Part shown: positions 37,985 through 46,864 of the stretch, one piece after another
Layout of the letters: every line of letters starts with the position of its first letter
Numbering within the stretch: the first letter of the stretch is position 1
Source of the DNA: Polaromonas eurypsychrophila
GTDB lineage: Bacteria > Pseudomonadota > Gammaproteobacteria > Burkholderiales > Burkholderiaceae_C
Assembly (NCBI RefSeq): GCF_014641715.1
Contig: NZ_BMIG01000014.1
Coordinates: 1 to 64,000, forward strand
Direction: 5' to 3'
Length of the DNA: 64,000 bases
Position numbers and translations under genes: made by a program
Notes under the pieces: model-generated
The model's input: the letters and a program-made list of their open reading frames with translations, nothing else
Told to the model about the DNA's origin: nothing
Databases searched by the model: none

Positions 37985-39301
37985 ATGACCCACCCCGACC
38001 CCGCCCACCAGCCCCGCGCTTTTCTCGAGCATCTTTATCAGGCAGCGGTTCAGCGCGCGCTGCCGCTGCACAACACGGCTGCCAGCCTGCCGCCGCCGCC
38101 CAAAGGCAAAACGGTGGTGATCGGTGCCGGCAAGGCGGGCGGTTCGATGGCGCAGGCGGTCGAGGCCTTGTGGCCTGCCGATGCGCCGCTGGAAGGCCTG
38201 GTCGTCACGCGTTACCACCACATCCCGCCGCGTCCTGCGGGTTTGCCGCAGCGCATAGAAATTGTTGAAGCCGCACACCCGGTGCCAGACGCCGCCGGCC
38301 TGGCAGCCGCACAGCGCATCCTGCAGATGACGCAGGGATTGAGCAAGGACGACCTGGTGCTGTGCCTGATTTCCGGCGGTGGCTCGGCCTTGCTGACCCT
38401 GCCCGCAGACGGTCTGAGCCTGGAGGACAAGCAAGGCATCAACAAGGCACTGCTCAACAGCGGCGCCAACATTGGCGAGATGAATTGCGTGCGCAAACAC
38501 CTGTCACGCATCAAAGGCGGCCGGCTGGCTGCGGCCTGCGCGCCGGCGACGGTGGTGACGCTGACCATCAGCGACGTGCCGGGCGACGATCCGTCGGTGA
38601 TTGCCAGCGGCCCGACCGTGCCCGATGTCACGAGCTGCGCGGATGCATTGGCTATTTTGAAGCGCTACAACATTGATATACCCGCTGCCCTGACGGAGCA
38701 GCTTGAAAGCGGCGCGCTGGAAACGCCCAAGCCGGGCGACAAGGCCTTTGACGGCCATGCGGTCCATTTGATTGCCACGCCGCAGCAGTCACTGGAAGCA
38801 GCGGCTGCCGCGGCGCGTGCGGCGGGTATTTCCGCATACATCCTCAGCGATGAAATGGAGGGCGAGTCGCGCGAGGTCGGCAAGGTGCATGCGGCGCTGG
38901 CGCGCGCCGTCGCGCTGCGTGGCCAGCCCTTTAGCAAACCCTGCGTGATCCTGAGCGGCGGTGAAACCACGGTGACGGTGCGGCCGCGGCAGCCCGGCGA
39001 CGCAAAAGGCCGCGGTGGCCGAGCCGGCGAGTTTTGCCTGGGTCTGGCATTGGCACTGCAAGGCCAACCCGGTGTGTATGCGCTGGCGGCAGACACTGAC
39101 GGCATCGACGGCATGGAAGACAACGCCGGCGCCTTTGTGGCGCCCGATACGCTCAAGCGTGCCGCAGCGCAGGGCATGAAGGTGGACCGCTTCCTGGACC
39201 GCAACGACGCCTACGGTTACTTCGAGCCGCTCGGTGATCTGGTGGTCACCGGGCCGACGCATACCAATGTCAACGATTTTCGGGCGCTATTGATTTTGTA
39301 G
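37985..39301 (+). CDS. ttuD: Glycerate 2-kinase of the MOFRL family (TtuD/GckA-like)
   Basis: This 438-residue kinase phosphorylates D-glycerate, by family knowledge to 2-phosphoglycerate; older annotation calls it hydroxypyruvate reductase. Motifs are VVIGAGKAGGSMAQA, LCLISGGGSALL, MNCVRKHLSRIKGGRLA, VTLTISDVPGDDPSVIASGP and the C-terminal GRGGRAGEFCLGLAL with DTDGIDG. ATG at 37985 is chosen because upstream codons lack family similarity. Its stop codon falls inside a GCTAT...GTAGC repeat. It can take glycerate from the tartrate block and from gcl-hyi-glxR. Confidence 0.93.
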   Translation: MTHPDPAHQPRAFLEHLYQAAVQRALPLHNTAASLPPPPKGKTVVIGAGKAGGSMAQAVEALWPADAPLEGLVVTRYHHIPPRPAGLPQRIEIVEAAHPVPDAAGLAAAQRILQMTQGLSKDDLVLCLISGGGSALLTLPADGLSLEDKQGINKALLNSGANIGEMNCVRKHLSRIKGGRLAAACAPATVVTLTISDVPGDDPSVIASGPTVPDVTSCADALAILKRYNIDIPAALTEQLESGALETPKPGDKAFDGHAVHLIATPQQSLEAAAAAARAAGISAYILSDEMEGESREVGKVHAALARAVALRGQPFSKPCVILSGGETTVTVRPRQPGDAKGRGGRAGEFCLGLALALQGQPGVYALAADTDGIDGMEDNAGAFVAPDTLKRAAAQGMKVDRFLDRNDAYGYFEPLGDLVVTGPTHTNVNDFRALLIL

Positions 39302-39302
39302 C
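39286..39302. repeat. Short palindrome spanning the glycerate kinase stop codon
   Basis: GCTAT, TGATTTT, GTAGC: the same family as 401-417. The TAG stop of the kinase lies in its second arm. Confidence 0.5.
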
Positions 39303-39389
39303 TGTCTGCGCAAGCCGAATAAGGGATGGAGGCCCATACTTCTTTGAATCTGGCGTCACGCTGCGCCTCGGGTCTGTCTTTGACAGTAG

Positions 39390-39713
39390 GCGTAACTCCC
39401 CACTCCCACCCCTAGCCCCTCCCTCGCCCCGCTGGGCGATGGAGGGGGACTTCATTTGGCCGCGTGCGTTGAGCTCGCGTGCAAACATGACGGTCTGTTG
39501 GGATTCCCGTGCAGGAAGCGCTGCGCGCTTCCTGCACTCCGGATTTTGAATTTATCTTTTCCCCCACCCGTCGGGCTGGGCCGAGGAGCACAGCCGAAAA
39601 CGGATCAGGGCGAGCGATTGTCTGAGGCGCTAGCCGAGTTCGAGCTAGCCCCCGTTTTCGGCGAGCACCGCAGGTTGCCCGCAGCGAAGCGTAGGGACCC
39701 GGACCATCGGGTC
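39390..39713. repeat. Right copy of the ~325-bp inverted repeat
   Basis: This is the reverse-complement counterpart of 17-348, with scattered substitutions and small indels. It carries the same CCCTCGCC...GGGCGA hairpin, the GCAGGAAGCG hairpin and the segment TCGGGCTGGGCCGAGGAGC. Confidence 0.85.
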
Positions 39714-39818
39714 GCCTTCTCTTTGCTTACTTTCTCTTGGCGAAGCAAGAGAAAGTGAGTCGCCCGCCGGGGCGAGACCCGGCCTGCAGGCGCGCCTTGG
39801 TGCACGAGGAAGCAAAAG

Positions 39819-39847
39819 ATGGATCCCGGATCAAGTCCGGGATGACA
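39819..39847. repeat. Dispersed palindromic repeat unit
   Basis: CCCGGA and TCCGGG arms around TCAAG, in the same family as the units at 15791-16070. Confidence 0.7.
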
Positions 39848-39883
39848 ACTCAGGAATTGGTTGGCAGGGGCTGGTCCCGGCCT

Positions 39884-40303
39884 CTATTCGCAAAGGGCCC
39901 GAATCCCGGCCGGAATCGGCAGCGCGCGAATCGCTTCCGGATTGTCGGCGCGACGGCCGGCGAAGATGCGGACTTCGTCGCACTCCATGATCAGTTCGTC
40001 GCCACGCATGATGCGGTAACGCTGCACAAAACTTTTCTCGCGCCATTCCGGAATCGTCACCTGAATGTCCAGCGTGTCGCCATAAGTGGCGGTGCGCAGA
40101 AAGCGCGAGTGTGTGTCCACCAGCGGTGTGCCGATCACGCCCATGGTTTTTTCGGTTTCCTGCCAGGACGGCACGCCGCATTGCACAAAAAAGTAGCGTG
40201 AAGCGGCGTCTATCCAGCGGAAGAAATTGGGAAACCACACAATGCGCGCCGGGTCGCAGTCGCCGAATTCAACGCGGATGGTGTGGATGATTTCCTTGCT
40301 CAT
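39884..40303 (-). CDS. Acyl-CoA thioesterase, 4-hydroxybenzoyl-CoA thioesterase type (hotdog fold)
   Basis: This 139-residue cytoplasmic enzyme has the family N-terminus with the catalytic aspartate (VEFGDCDPARIVWFPNFF) and the central helix RWIDAASRYFF. Later strands (FLRTATYGDTLDIQV, FVQRYRIMRGDELIMEC) complete the fold. Its likely substrate is an aromatic or short acyl-CoA. It lies before the Bug and iorBA genes on the same strand, which would suit arylacetate metabolism, but the gap of 106 bases leaves co-transcription uncertain. Confidence 0.85.
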   Translation of the reverse strand: MSKEIIHTIRVEFGDCDPARIVWFPNFFRWIDAASRYFFVQCGVPSWQETEKTMGVIGTPLVDTHSRFLRTATYGDTLDIQVTIPEWREKSFVQRYRIMRGDELIMECDEVRIFAGRRADNPEAIRALPIPAGIRALCE

Positions 40304-40409
40304 GGTTTCATTATGTTGCCAGAACCAAAAAACTCAGGTGGCTGTGCGTCGCTCCCAGTCGCCTGGCCCCAGGCAGGGAGGGGCACAAAGTGCGCGACCG
40401 GGGGCCGCA

Positions 40410-41393
40410 TTAGTCAGCTTTGATATTGCGCGCCCGGATCAGCGCTCCAAAACGCGCGCCGTCGATCGATGCCCGCATGTTGAAGTCCGATGGCGACATG
40501 GGTGCCGGAATGCCGCCAATGGCCAGGATGCGGTCCTTCACGGCCTGGGTGCCGAGAATTTTGTTGATTTCGCGATTCAGGCGGCTGACCACCTCGGGCG
40601 GTGTGCCCGCCGGTGCGTAAAAGCCAAACCAGGTGTCGGCGTCAAAGCCTTTCAGCCCGGCTTCGTCCAGCGTTGGTACATCGGGGAACAGCGGCGAGCG
40701 CTTTGAGCTGCCCACGGCCAGCAGCTTGAGCTTGCCCGCTTTGACATGCTGCAGGCCGATGCCGGGATCGAACATGAAGTCGAGCTGACCACCCAACAGG
40801 TCCTGCATGGCTGGCGCCGCACCGCGGTAGGGCACATGCACCGCAAAGGTGTTGGTCTGGACCTTCATCATCTCAGTGGCCAGGTGCGGCGAGCTACCGT
40901 TGCCGGGCGAACCGAAGGATAGCTTGCCGGGGTTGGCCTTGATATAAGCCAGGAACTCCTTGATGTTGTTGACAGGCAGCGTGGGTTTGACCTCCAGGAA
41001 AACCAGCACGCGCGCAGCGGCCGCCACCGGCACCAGATCCTTGATCGGATCAAAGGCCATCTTGGGATAGAGGTGTGGGTTGACCGACACCATGCCGCCG
41101 GAACTCATGAGCAGGGTGTAGCCGTCGGCCGGGGCTTTGGCTACTGCTTCACCGCCGATGTTGCCGTTCGCACCGCCGCGGTTTTCCACCACCACCGGTT
41201 GACCCAGGACTTCAGCCAGCGGCACGCCGATGGCCCGCGCGAGCTGGTCGGCTGCGCCACCGGGCGGGAAGTTGACGATGACACGGAGCGGTTTGGACGG
41301 CCAGGTTTGTGCGTGGGCCGCAGGCAACAGGGCGCTGGCAGCCAATGCCATGGCAAGCAAGACGCGGCGTTGGGGTTGGAAGCTGGTTTTCAT
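40410..41393 (-). CDS. Bug-type periplasmic receptor (TctC family), ligand unknown
   Basis: This 327-residue protein has a signal peptide ending at AAHAQ (residues ~25-29) and the classical Bug pattern: WPSKPLRVIVNFPPGGAADQLAR, VVENRGGANGNIG, VPYRGAAPAMQDLLGGQLDFMF and LFPDVPTLDEAG. It lies directly after iorB (53 bases) and may be co-transcribed, so an aromatic or keto acid is a reasonable ligand guess. Confidence 0.9.
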   Translation of the reverse strand: MKTSFQPQRRVLLAMALAASALLPAAHAQTWPSKPLRVIVNFPPGGAADQLARAIGVPLAEVLGQPVVVENRGGANGNIGGEAVAKAPADGYTLLMSSGGMVSVNPHLYPKMAFDPIKDLVPVAAAARVLVFLEVKPTLPVNNIKEFLAYIKANPGKLSFGSPGNGSSPHLATEMMKVQTNTFAVHVPYRGAAPAMQDLLGGQLDFMFDPGIGLQHVKAGKLKLLAVGSSKRSPLFPDVPTLDEAGLKGFDADTWFGFYAPAGTPPEVVSRLNREINKILGTQAVKDRILAIGGIPAPMSPSDFNMRASIDGARFGALIRARNIKAD

Positions 41394-41446
41394 GATTTGT
41401 CTCCTTTTGAAGTGGATGGTCTGCGGTCGTAACTCGGGTGGTGTTG

Positions 41447-43060
41447 TCAGGATGCCCTGGCGGCGCGCGGCTTGCGGTGCGGATTCTCCATCCAGCGAAT
41501 CGGCTGGGCCTTTACCGGCCGTGCCGGTGCGCCGTGCTGCTCCAGGGTCTGGTCCAGCGCCTTGCCGGCTTCGTCCGCCAGCGCGGCCTCACGCGCCTGG
41601 GCGATGGCCGCAGCGCGCAAGTCGTTCGATGCAAACGTCGCACCGGTCGCCAGGTGCTGCAGCACATGCATCAGGTTGTCCTTGCCGCGCTCGTTGGTGC
41701 TGCCGTAACCCTTGATCAAGCGGCCGCACAGTGCGATCTCATGACCCAGTTGCCAATGGGTTTGTGTGCCGCGCACGACGCCGCTCAGCCACTGCTCGAT
41801 CAGCGACTGCTCGGTGGCAAAGCGGCTGCCGCGCACGCGCAGCCATTTCAGGCTGGCCAGCAGGCGCAGTGACAACATGCCGAAGACCGAGTGCGTACCG
41901 ATTTTCAAAGGCAGCGCCCACGGCGCTTTGCCGCGCGCCACACGTTGGCGGTCCCAGCGTGTGACATGTGCGGCAAGTTTTACCGGCAACAGCGCGGCAA
42001 ACTCGGGCGCGCCGGGCTTGAAGTGGTCGTACACCTGCAGCAAATCATCGGCACCAGCCTTGACTTCCCCGGAGACACGCTGCCAGCGGCTGGCGCTGCT
42101 TTTCAGGTCGGCCACCCGCACGATATCGTCAAACGCCATCCACAGCGCCAGCCAGCGCGCCATCTCGCGCGTCGTGGCGTAACCCTGCGCGGCGGCGGGA
42201 TCCGCCTCTTGCTCGGCACGCAGCACCTGCTGCAGTCGCTCCACATACAGGTCGGCGTAATCGGGGCCCTGGTACTCCAGCATGCGCGCATGGCCCAGCC
42301 CCAGCATCTCGTGTACGGGTGCCGGAAAGATATGAGACAAATCGGCCTCCAGCCCTTGAATGATGGACGCAGGCAGCTCTTGTTCTGATAGCAAACGGGA
42401 CACCAGCGCGGTCTGTGCCTGCTGGATGTTCACCTGCGCAAAGGCCCGATCAAAGCCGCGCAGGCTAGCCTCGGCGCCGCGGCCGCCGTGGCGGATCGCG
42501 TCTTCATAGGCCTGGCGCGAAAAAGGCAGCAGGCCGCTACCGGCAATGGCGCCCAGCATCACGGCGCTGACCACCGTGCCGCAGTTTTTGGCCATCTCGC
42601 CCATGTCGAAGACCTGCGTGGCGCGGCTTTGCGCGCCTATGGCTTGCAGCAGCGGCGCGGGGTCGGTGCGACCGTCGCCAGGCACCATGCGTTCGGCGGT
42701 GGTCAGGGTGCGGCTGCTGGAGCTGATGACCAGCGTGCGTTGCGGCGAAGCCATGCCGTTGCCGACCTGGCGCGCGGTTTCCAGCAGCTCGGAGGAAATC
42801 AATCCGTCGAGCGCACCTGGCACCGGGTTCAGGCTGAACACCGGGCGCTTGCCGCCAAGGTCTGCCAGCGGCACCGGGAAGACTTCCAGGTAGTAAGTGG
42901 TCGCGCCGGTGCGCTGCGCAACACCGGGAATCGAGGTGCTTTGCGCCGCGTAGCCGCTGGCGCGTGCTATGTCGACCAGCCACTCCGTCAGCACGCCGCC
43001 GCCTTCACCGCCGAGTGCGCAGATCAACAGGGTGATGGGTTTTTGTTGGTTCATGTTCAT
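41447..43060 (-). CDS. iorB: Indolepyruvate:ferredoxin oxidoreductase, large beta-type subunit
   Basis: This 537-residue protein has an N-terminal domain typical of the gamma subunit of ketoacid ferredoxin oxidoreductases (LLICALGGEGGGVLTEWLV, QRTGATTYYLEV, GMASPQRTLVISSSS) up to about residue 190. An extra C-terminal region of ~330 residues follows, as in the long IorB of proteobacteria. The start is the ATG at 43060 (a second ATG is two codons on); upstream codons fall in a palindromic repeat. With IorA it decarboxylates arylpyruvates to aryl-acyl-CoA. Confidence 0.88.
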   Translation of the reverse strand: MNMNQQKPITLLICALGGEGGGVLTEWLVDIARASGYAAQSTSIPGVAQRTGATTYYLEVFPVPLADLGGKRPVFSLNPVPGALDGLISSELLETARQVGNGMASPQRTLVISSSSRTLTTAERMVPGDGRTDPAPLLQAIGAQSRATQVFDMGEMAKNCGTVVSAVMLGAIAGSGLLPFSRQAYEDAIRHGGRGAEASLRGFDRAFAQVNIQQAQTALVSRLLSEQELPASIIQGLEADLSHIFPAPVHEMLGLGHARMLEYQGPDYADLYVERLQQVLRAEQEADPAAAQGYATTREMARWLALWMAFDDIVRVADLKSSASRWQRVSGEVKAGADDLLQVYDHFKPGAPEFAALLPVKLAAHVTRWDRQRVARGKAPWALPLKIGTHSVFGMLSLRLLASLKWLRVRGSRFATEQSLIEQWLSGVVRGTQTHWQLGHEIALCGRLIKGYGSTNERGKDNLMHVLQHLATGATFASNDLRAAAIAQAREAALADEAGKALDQTLEQHGAPARPVKAQPIRWMENPHRKPRAARAS

Positions 43061-43074
43061 CGTTGACTTTGGCT

Positions 43075-43190
43075 TGTCATTGCGGACCCCGGATCGTGGT
43101 CCGGGGCAGGCCCGATCCGCAATCCATGCGTGCACACCGGCGTCGGTTATTCGTCGGGGATGGTTCCCGGATCAAGTCCGGGATGACAGG
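43075..43190. repeat. Palindromic repeats between iorA and iorB
   Basis: A long unit (GTCATTGCGGACCCCGG...ATCCGCAATCCATG) and a shorter unit (CCCGGATCAAGTCCGGG) fill the 141-base gap between two genes that normally sit close together. Both belong to the family at 15791-16070. Confidence 0.75.
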
Positions 43191-43201
43191 TTGTGAGGAA
43201 T

Positions 43202-45367
43202 TCATGTTGTCTGCATTGCCCGTACCAGCGCGCCACGCACGCTGCCCAGCAGGCGTTCATGCCAATTCGGGTTCTGGATCACTTCAGCGCGATAAAACGA
43301 AGGGCACAGGGTGGCGGCATGCGCATTCGCGCCGCACAGGCCGCAACCGACGCAACCGTCGATCACCGTGGCCACCGGGTCCACCTTGAGCGGATCCGGG
43401 TTGTCTTTCAGCGTCAGTGTCGGGCACCCCGACAGGCGGATGCAGGCATGGTCGCCATTGCAGATGTCTTCATCAACGCCATATTTCACGCGCACCACGC
43501 GTTTGCCATTTTTGAGCAGGCCGGCCAGCCAGGGCTTGATGCGGCGCTGTCGCTCGAGTTGACATTCACCCTCGGCAATGATGACCTTGAGCCCGTTGAA
43601 ATCAGTGGTGAAGGCCTCGTTGAGCGTCTGGCGCATCTCTTCCACCTCGTAGGTGTGTACGGTGCGCAGCCACTGGATCCCCAGGCCGGTCAGGGTTTTT
43701 TCAATCGTGGTGTTGGTGGCCGTCAGGCTTTGCAGCTTGTCGCTGGCGTTGAACTTGGCGTCATCGCTGGGCGTGGAGATGATGTCCTGCGTGCCGGTGG
43801 CCGAGGTGTAGCCGTTCTTGAAAATCAGCAACACCGCGTCGTCGCCGTTGAAAAGCGCCGACTGCACGCCGGTCAGCAGGCCGTTGTGCCAGAAACCGCC
43901 GTCACCCATGATGGACAGGGTGCGCCGCGCCATCATCGGCGAGACGCCGGCCCGGCTAGCCAGACTCATGCCGTAGCCGAGGATGGAGTGGCCAAACGAA
44001 AAGGGCGCAAAGGTGCCGAAGGCGTGACAGCCGATGTCGGCCGCGATGTGCACCGGTCCGACATCCTGCTGCGCCAACTTGAGCGCCGAGAACACCGGCC
44101 GCTCGGGGCAACCTATACAAAAGCCAGGCGGGCGCACCGGCAGCGGCTGGTTCAGTTGCGCCGCTATCTGGGTGCCCACGGCGTTGCGGCGCTCTGCATT
44201 GCCCTGCAGCCAGCCGGTGGCCGAGTTTGTGTCCACGTCGGCGGCGTAACGCGCGACGAAGGCGGCGAGGCCTGCGGCGACCACCTCCACCGAATACTCG
44301 CCGCCCATGGGCAACATGTCTTTGCCATGCAAGGGTGTGTTGATGTCGCGGCGGCGCAGAAAGGTGGCGATCTCCTGCTCGATGTATTCGGGCTGGCCTT
44401 CCTCGACCACCAGCACCGCGCGCTTGCCCAGCGCGAACCCAGCCACCTGCTCGGGCACCAGAGGGTAGGTGACGTTGAGCACCAGCAGCGGAATCTCGCT
44501 CTGGCCAAACGCATCACACAGGCCGAACTGCTGCAGCGCGCGTATCAGCGAGTTGTAGATGCCTCCCTGCACGATGATGCCGAGGTCTTTGCGCGGCCCG
44601 TCCATCAGCTCGTTGAGCTGCTGCTCGACGATGTAGCGACGCGCGGCTGGAATGCGCTCCTCGGTCTTGAGTTTTTCATGTCGGAAGGTCACCGGTGGAT
44701 GCGCGAGTTTGGCGTAGTCGAAAGCTGCGGGCTCTTCCATTAACTGGCGCTTGGAGATGGCGGGCGGCTGGTTGTCCTTGCATTCAAAACTGCCGCGCAC
44801 ATGGCAGGCACGTATGCGCAGTTCCAGGATGGCCGGCATGTTGGAGGTTTCCGACAGTCGAAAGCCGTGCTCGACCATCTCCACCATCTTGCCCAGGTCG
44901 GGCCGCGGGTCCAGCAGGCACATGGTGGACTTGAGCGCGTAGGCATGGGTGCGTTCCTGGATCACGCTGGCGCCTTCGCCATAGTCCTCGCCGACCACAA
45001 TCAGCGCGCCACCGAGCACGCCGGGCGAGGACAGGTTGGACAGGGCGTCGGCCGCGACGTTGGTGCCCACTATCGATTTCCAGGTCACGGCGCCGCGCAG
45101 CGGGTAGTGGATGGACGCGCCCAGCATGGCCGCCGCTGAGGCTTCGTTGGAACAGGCCTCGACATGCACGCCGAGTTCGTCCATATAGGGCTTGGCCTGG
45201 ACCATGACGTCCAGCAGATGCGACACCGGTGCGCCCTGGTAGCCGCCCACATAGGCCACGCCGGACTGGAGCAGGGCTTTGGTGATCGCGAGAATGCCCT
45301 CGCCATGGAAAGTCTCGCCGCTTTTCAGCCGCAGCGACTCGATTTCCTTGCTGAATGAAACTTCCAA
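43202..45367 (-). CDS. iorA: Indolepyruvate:ferredoxin oxidoreductase, alpha subunit
   Basis: This 721-residue thiamin-diphosphate enzyme oxidatively decarboxylates indolepyruvate and related arylpyruvates. The N-terminal pyrimidine domain has YVGGYQGAPVSHLLD and VEACSNEASAAAMLGAS. The pyrophosphate motif is IMGDGGFWHNGLLTG...KNGYTSATG near residue 480. The C-terminus carries a ferredoxin-like region with two cysteine groups (CNGDHACIRLSGC and CVGCGLCGANAHAATLC) for 4Fe-4S clusters. It is first in the iorA-iorB-Bug order and divergent from a LysR gene. Confidence 0.93.
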   Translation of the reverse strand: MEVSFSKEIESLRLKSGETFHGEGILAITKALLQSGVAYVGGYQGAPVSHLLDVMVQAKPYMDELGVHVEACSNEASAAAMLGASIHYPLRGAVTWKSIVGTNVAADALSNLSSPGVLGGALIVVGEDYGEGASVIQERTHAYALKSTMCLLDPRPDLGKMVEMVEHGFRLSETSNMPAILELRIRACHVRGSFECKDNQPPAISKRQLMEEPAAFDYAKLAHPPVTFRHEKLKTEERIPAARRYIVEQQLNELMDGPRKDLGIIVQGGIYNSLIRALQQFGLCDAFGQSEIPLLVLNVTYPLVPEQVAGFALGKRAVLVVEEGQPEYIEQEIATFLRRRDINTPLHGKDMLPMGGEYSVEVVAAGLAAFVARYAADVDTNSATGWLQGNAERRNAVGTQIAAQLNQPLPVRPPGFCIGCPERPVFSALKLAQQDVGPVHIAADIGCHAFGTFAPFSFGHSILGYGMSLASRAGVSPMMARRTLSIMGDGGFWHNGLLTGVQSALFNGDDAVLLIFKNGYTSATGTQDIISTPSDDAKFNASDKLQSLTATNTTIEKTLTGLGIQWLRTVHTYEVEEMRQTLNEAFTTDFNGLKVIIAEGECQLERQRRIKPWLAGLLKNGKRVVRVKYGVDEDICNGDHACIRLSGCPTLTLKDNPDPLKVDPVATVIDGCVGCGLCGANAHAATLCPSFYRAEVIQNPNWHERLLGSVRGALVRAMQTT

Positions 45368-45473
45368 AGCTGTCTCCTGTTCTTATCGTGTTTTATTTCT
45401 CGGGGGACCGGGAAGTTTGGCCTGCTTGGCACTATCCATCAATAAAATAACAAGACTATCTGGTATTCATTCA

Positions 45474-46373
45474 ATGCATATAAAAGACATCGACCTGAAC
45501 CTGCTGCGCTTGTTTGACGCGGTCTACCGAACGCGCAATGTGAGCCGCGCCGCCGAGCTGATGGACCTGACCCAGCCAGCGGCCAGCCAGGGGCTGACGC
45601 GGCTGCGCCTGTTGATCAAGGACCCGTTGTTTGTGCGCGCCGGCGGCGGTGTTCAACCCACTCCGAAGGCTGACAGGCTGGCCGACGCGGTGCGCAGCGC
45701 GCTGGCGATGCTGGAGCAGGCACTTAATGAGTCGGCGCTGTTCGAACCCTTGCAGTCGCGCAAGGTGTTTCGCATCCATATGAGCGATATTGGTGAGGCG
45801 CGCTTCCTGCCGGAACTGATGGTGGCACTGCGTCGGCTGGCGCCTGGCCTGCGGATTGAAACCACGCCGCTGGCCGGTGGCGACATCGCCGCCGGCCTGG
45901 ACAGCGGACGCATCGACTTTGCTTTCGGATTTTTGCCGACGGTGAAAGACACGCAGCGCATTCAATTGCTCAAGGACAGATACATCGTATTGCTGCGCGA
46001 AGGCCATCCCTTCACCCGGCCGCGTCGCAGCGGCCAGGCCTTGCTCGATGCCTTGCGCCAGCTTGAATTTGTCGCGGTGCGTACACACTCCGACACCTTG
46101 CGCATTCTTGAACTGCTGCAACTTGAGGACCGGCTGCGCCTCACCACCGAGCACTTCATGGTGCTGCCCTCCATCGTCAAGGCCACCGACCTCGCGGTGG
46201 TGATGCCACGTAACATCGCGCAGATTTTTGCGGCCGACAGCGGTTACACCATCATTGAACCGCCTTTTCCCTTGCGCGACTTCACGGTGTCGCTGCACTG
46301 GAGCAAACGTTTTGAGGCAGATCCTGGCAACCGGTGGTTGCGTCAGGTGATTGAGGCGTTGTTCAGGGAATAA
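45474..46373 (+). CDS. LysR-family regulator divergent from iorAB
   Basis: This 299-residue regulator has the NodD-like N-terminus (DIDLNLLRLFDAVYRTRNVSRAAELMDL region) with the helix-turn-helix TQPAASQGLTRLRLLIKDPLFVR, then an effector domain. ATG at 45474 starts directly before MHIKDIDLN, the usual start; a longer open frame runs upstream without similarity. It probably controls iorAB, with an arylpyruvate or arylacetate as inducer by inference. Confidence 0.87.
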   Translation: MHIKDIDLNLLRLFDAVYRTRNVSRAAELMDLTQPAASQGLTRLRLLIKDPLFVRAGGGVQPTPKADRLADAVRSALAMLEQALNESALFEPLQSRKVFRIHMSDIGEARFLPELMVALRRLAPGLRIETTPLAGGDIAAGLDSGRIDFAFGFLPTVKDTQRIQLLKDRYIVLLREGHPFTRPRRSGQALLDALRQLEFVAVRTHSDTLRILELLQLEDRLRLTTEHFMVLPSIVKATDLAVVMPRNIAQIFAADSGYTIIEPPFPLRDFTVSLHWSKRFEADPGNRWLRQVIEALFRE

Positions 46374-46536
46374 GGTTGGTGAACTCGCACCACGTGAAAC
46401 CCGGCAAAGCCTCTATGGAGTACGCTTTTCGGGGGTAACACCAGATGAACAATACGCAATGCCTTTAAAGCCCCTTGAGTCCGCTTCGTATCGTCTCCAC
46501 GAAAGAGGTGAGCCGTACCAGCGCGCCCTGAGTCCG

Positions 46537-46770
46537 TCAAGTCGGGGCGAGGCTGGCGCTAACCAGCGCCTCGTCGAGAGCCACGAAGGTGGTGTTGTGC
46601 CGGTCAGTGAGCGGGCCCCCGCCGGGAATGACGTCACCATTCGGGTCGTAACCAATAGCCTTGAACTTCCATACCCCGCTAATCAACTTCAGGTTTCCTA
46701 CATGCTCACCCTGGTTTGAGAGGACGAGATAAACGTGGTTGTTCAACCTGTTAAGTGTCAGCTTGTTCAA
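46537..46770 (-). CDS. Small conserved hypothetical protein
   Basis: This 77-residue soluble protein starts MNKLTLNRLNNHVYLVL and has GEHVGNLK, WKFKAIGYDPNGDVIPGGGPLTDRHN and a short acidic tail. I recall similar ~75-residue proteins in other Comamonadaceae, but know no function. It lies 94 bases downstream of lipA on the same strand, so it may be the last gene of that run. Confidence 0.55.
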   Translation of the reverse strand: MNKLTLNRLNNHVYLVLSNQGEHVGNLKLISGVWKFKAIGYDPNGDVIPGGGPLTDRHNTTFVALDEALVSASLAPT

Positions 46771-46864
46771 GGAATTTCACCATTTTCAGGATCGGAGACA
46801 GTCCGCGCAACTTCGTCTTTGCACATCGTTCCCCAACTGCGTTTTAGCTTTTTCATCCCCACAA

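Larger units (their letters stand above)
39302..39883. other. Repeat-filled intergenic region between convergent genes
   Basis: It holds the right copy of the long inverted repeat (39390-39713), a CTTTCTCTTGG/CAAGAGAAAG hairpin at about 39730-39755 and a palindromic unit at 39819-39847. No coding region is convincing; the open frames here are short and resemble nothing known. Confidence 0.7.

Noticed and set aside
17..39713. Composite transposon or genomic island bounded by the inverted repeats
   Set aside because: No transposase, integrase, target duplication or tRNA end is visible, and repeats of this style usually occur many times in such genomes.
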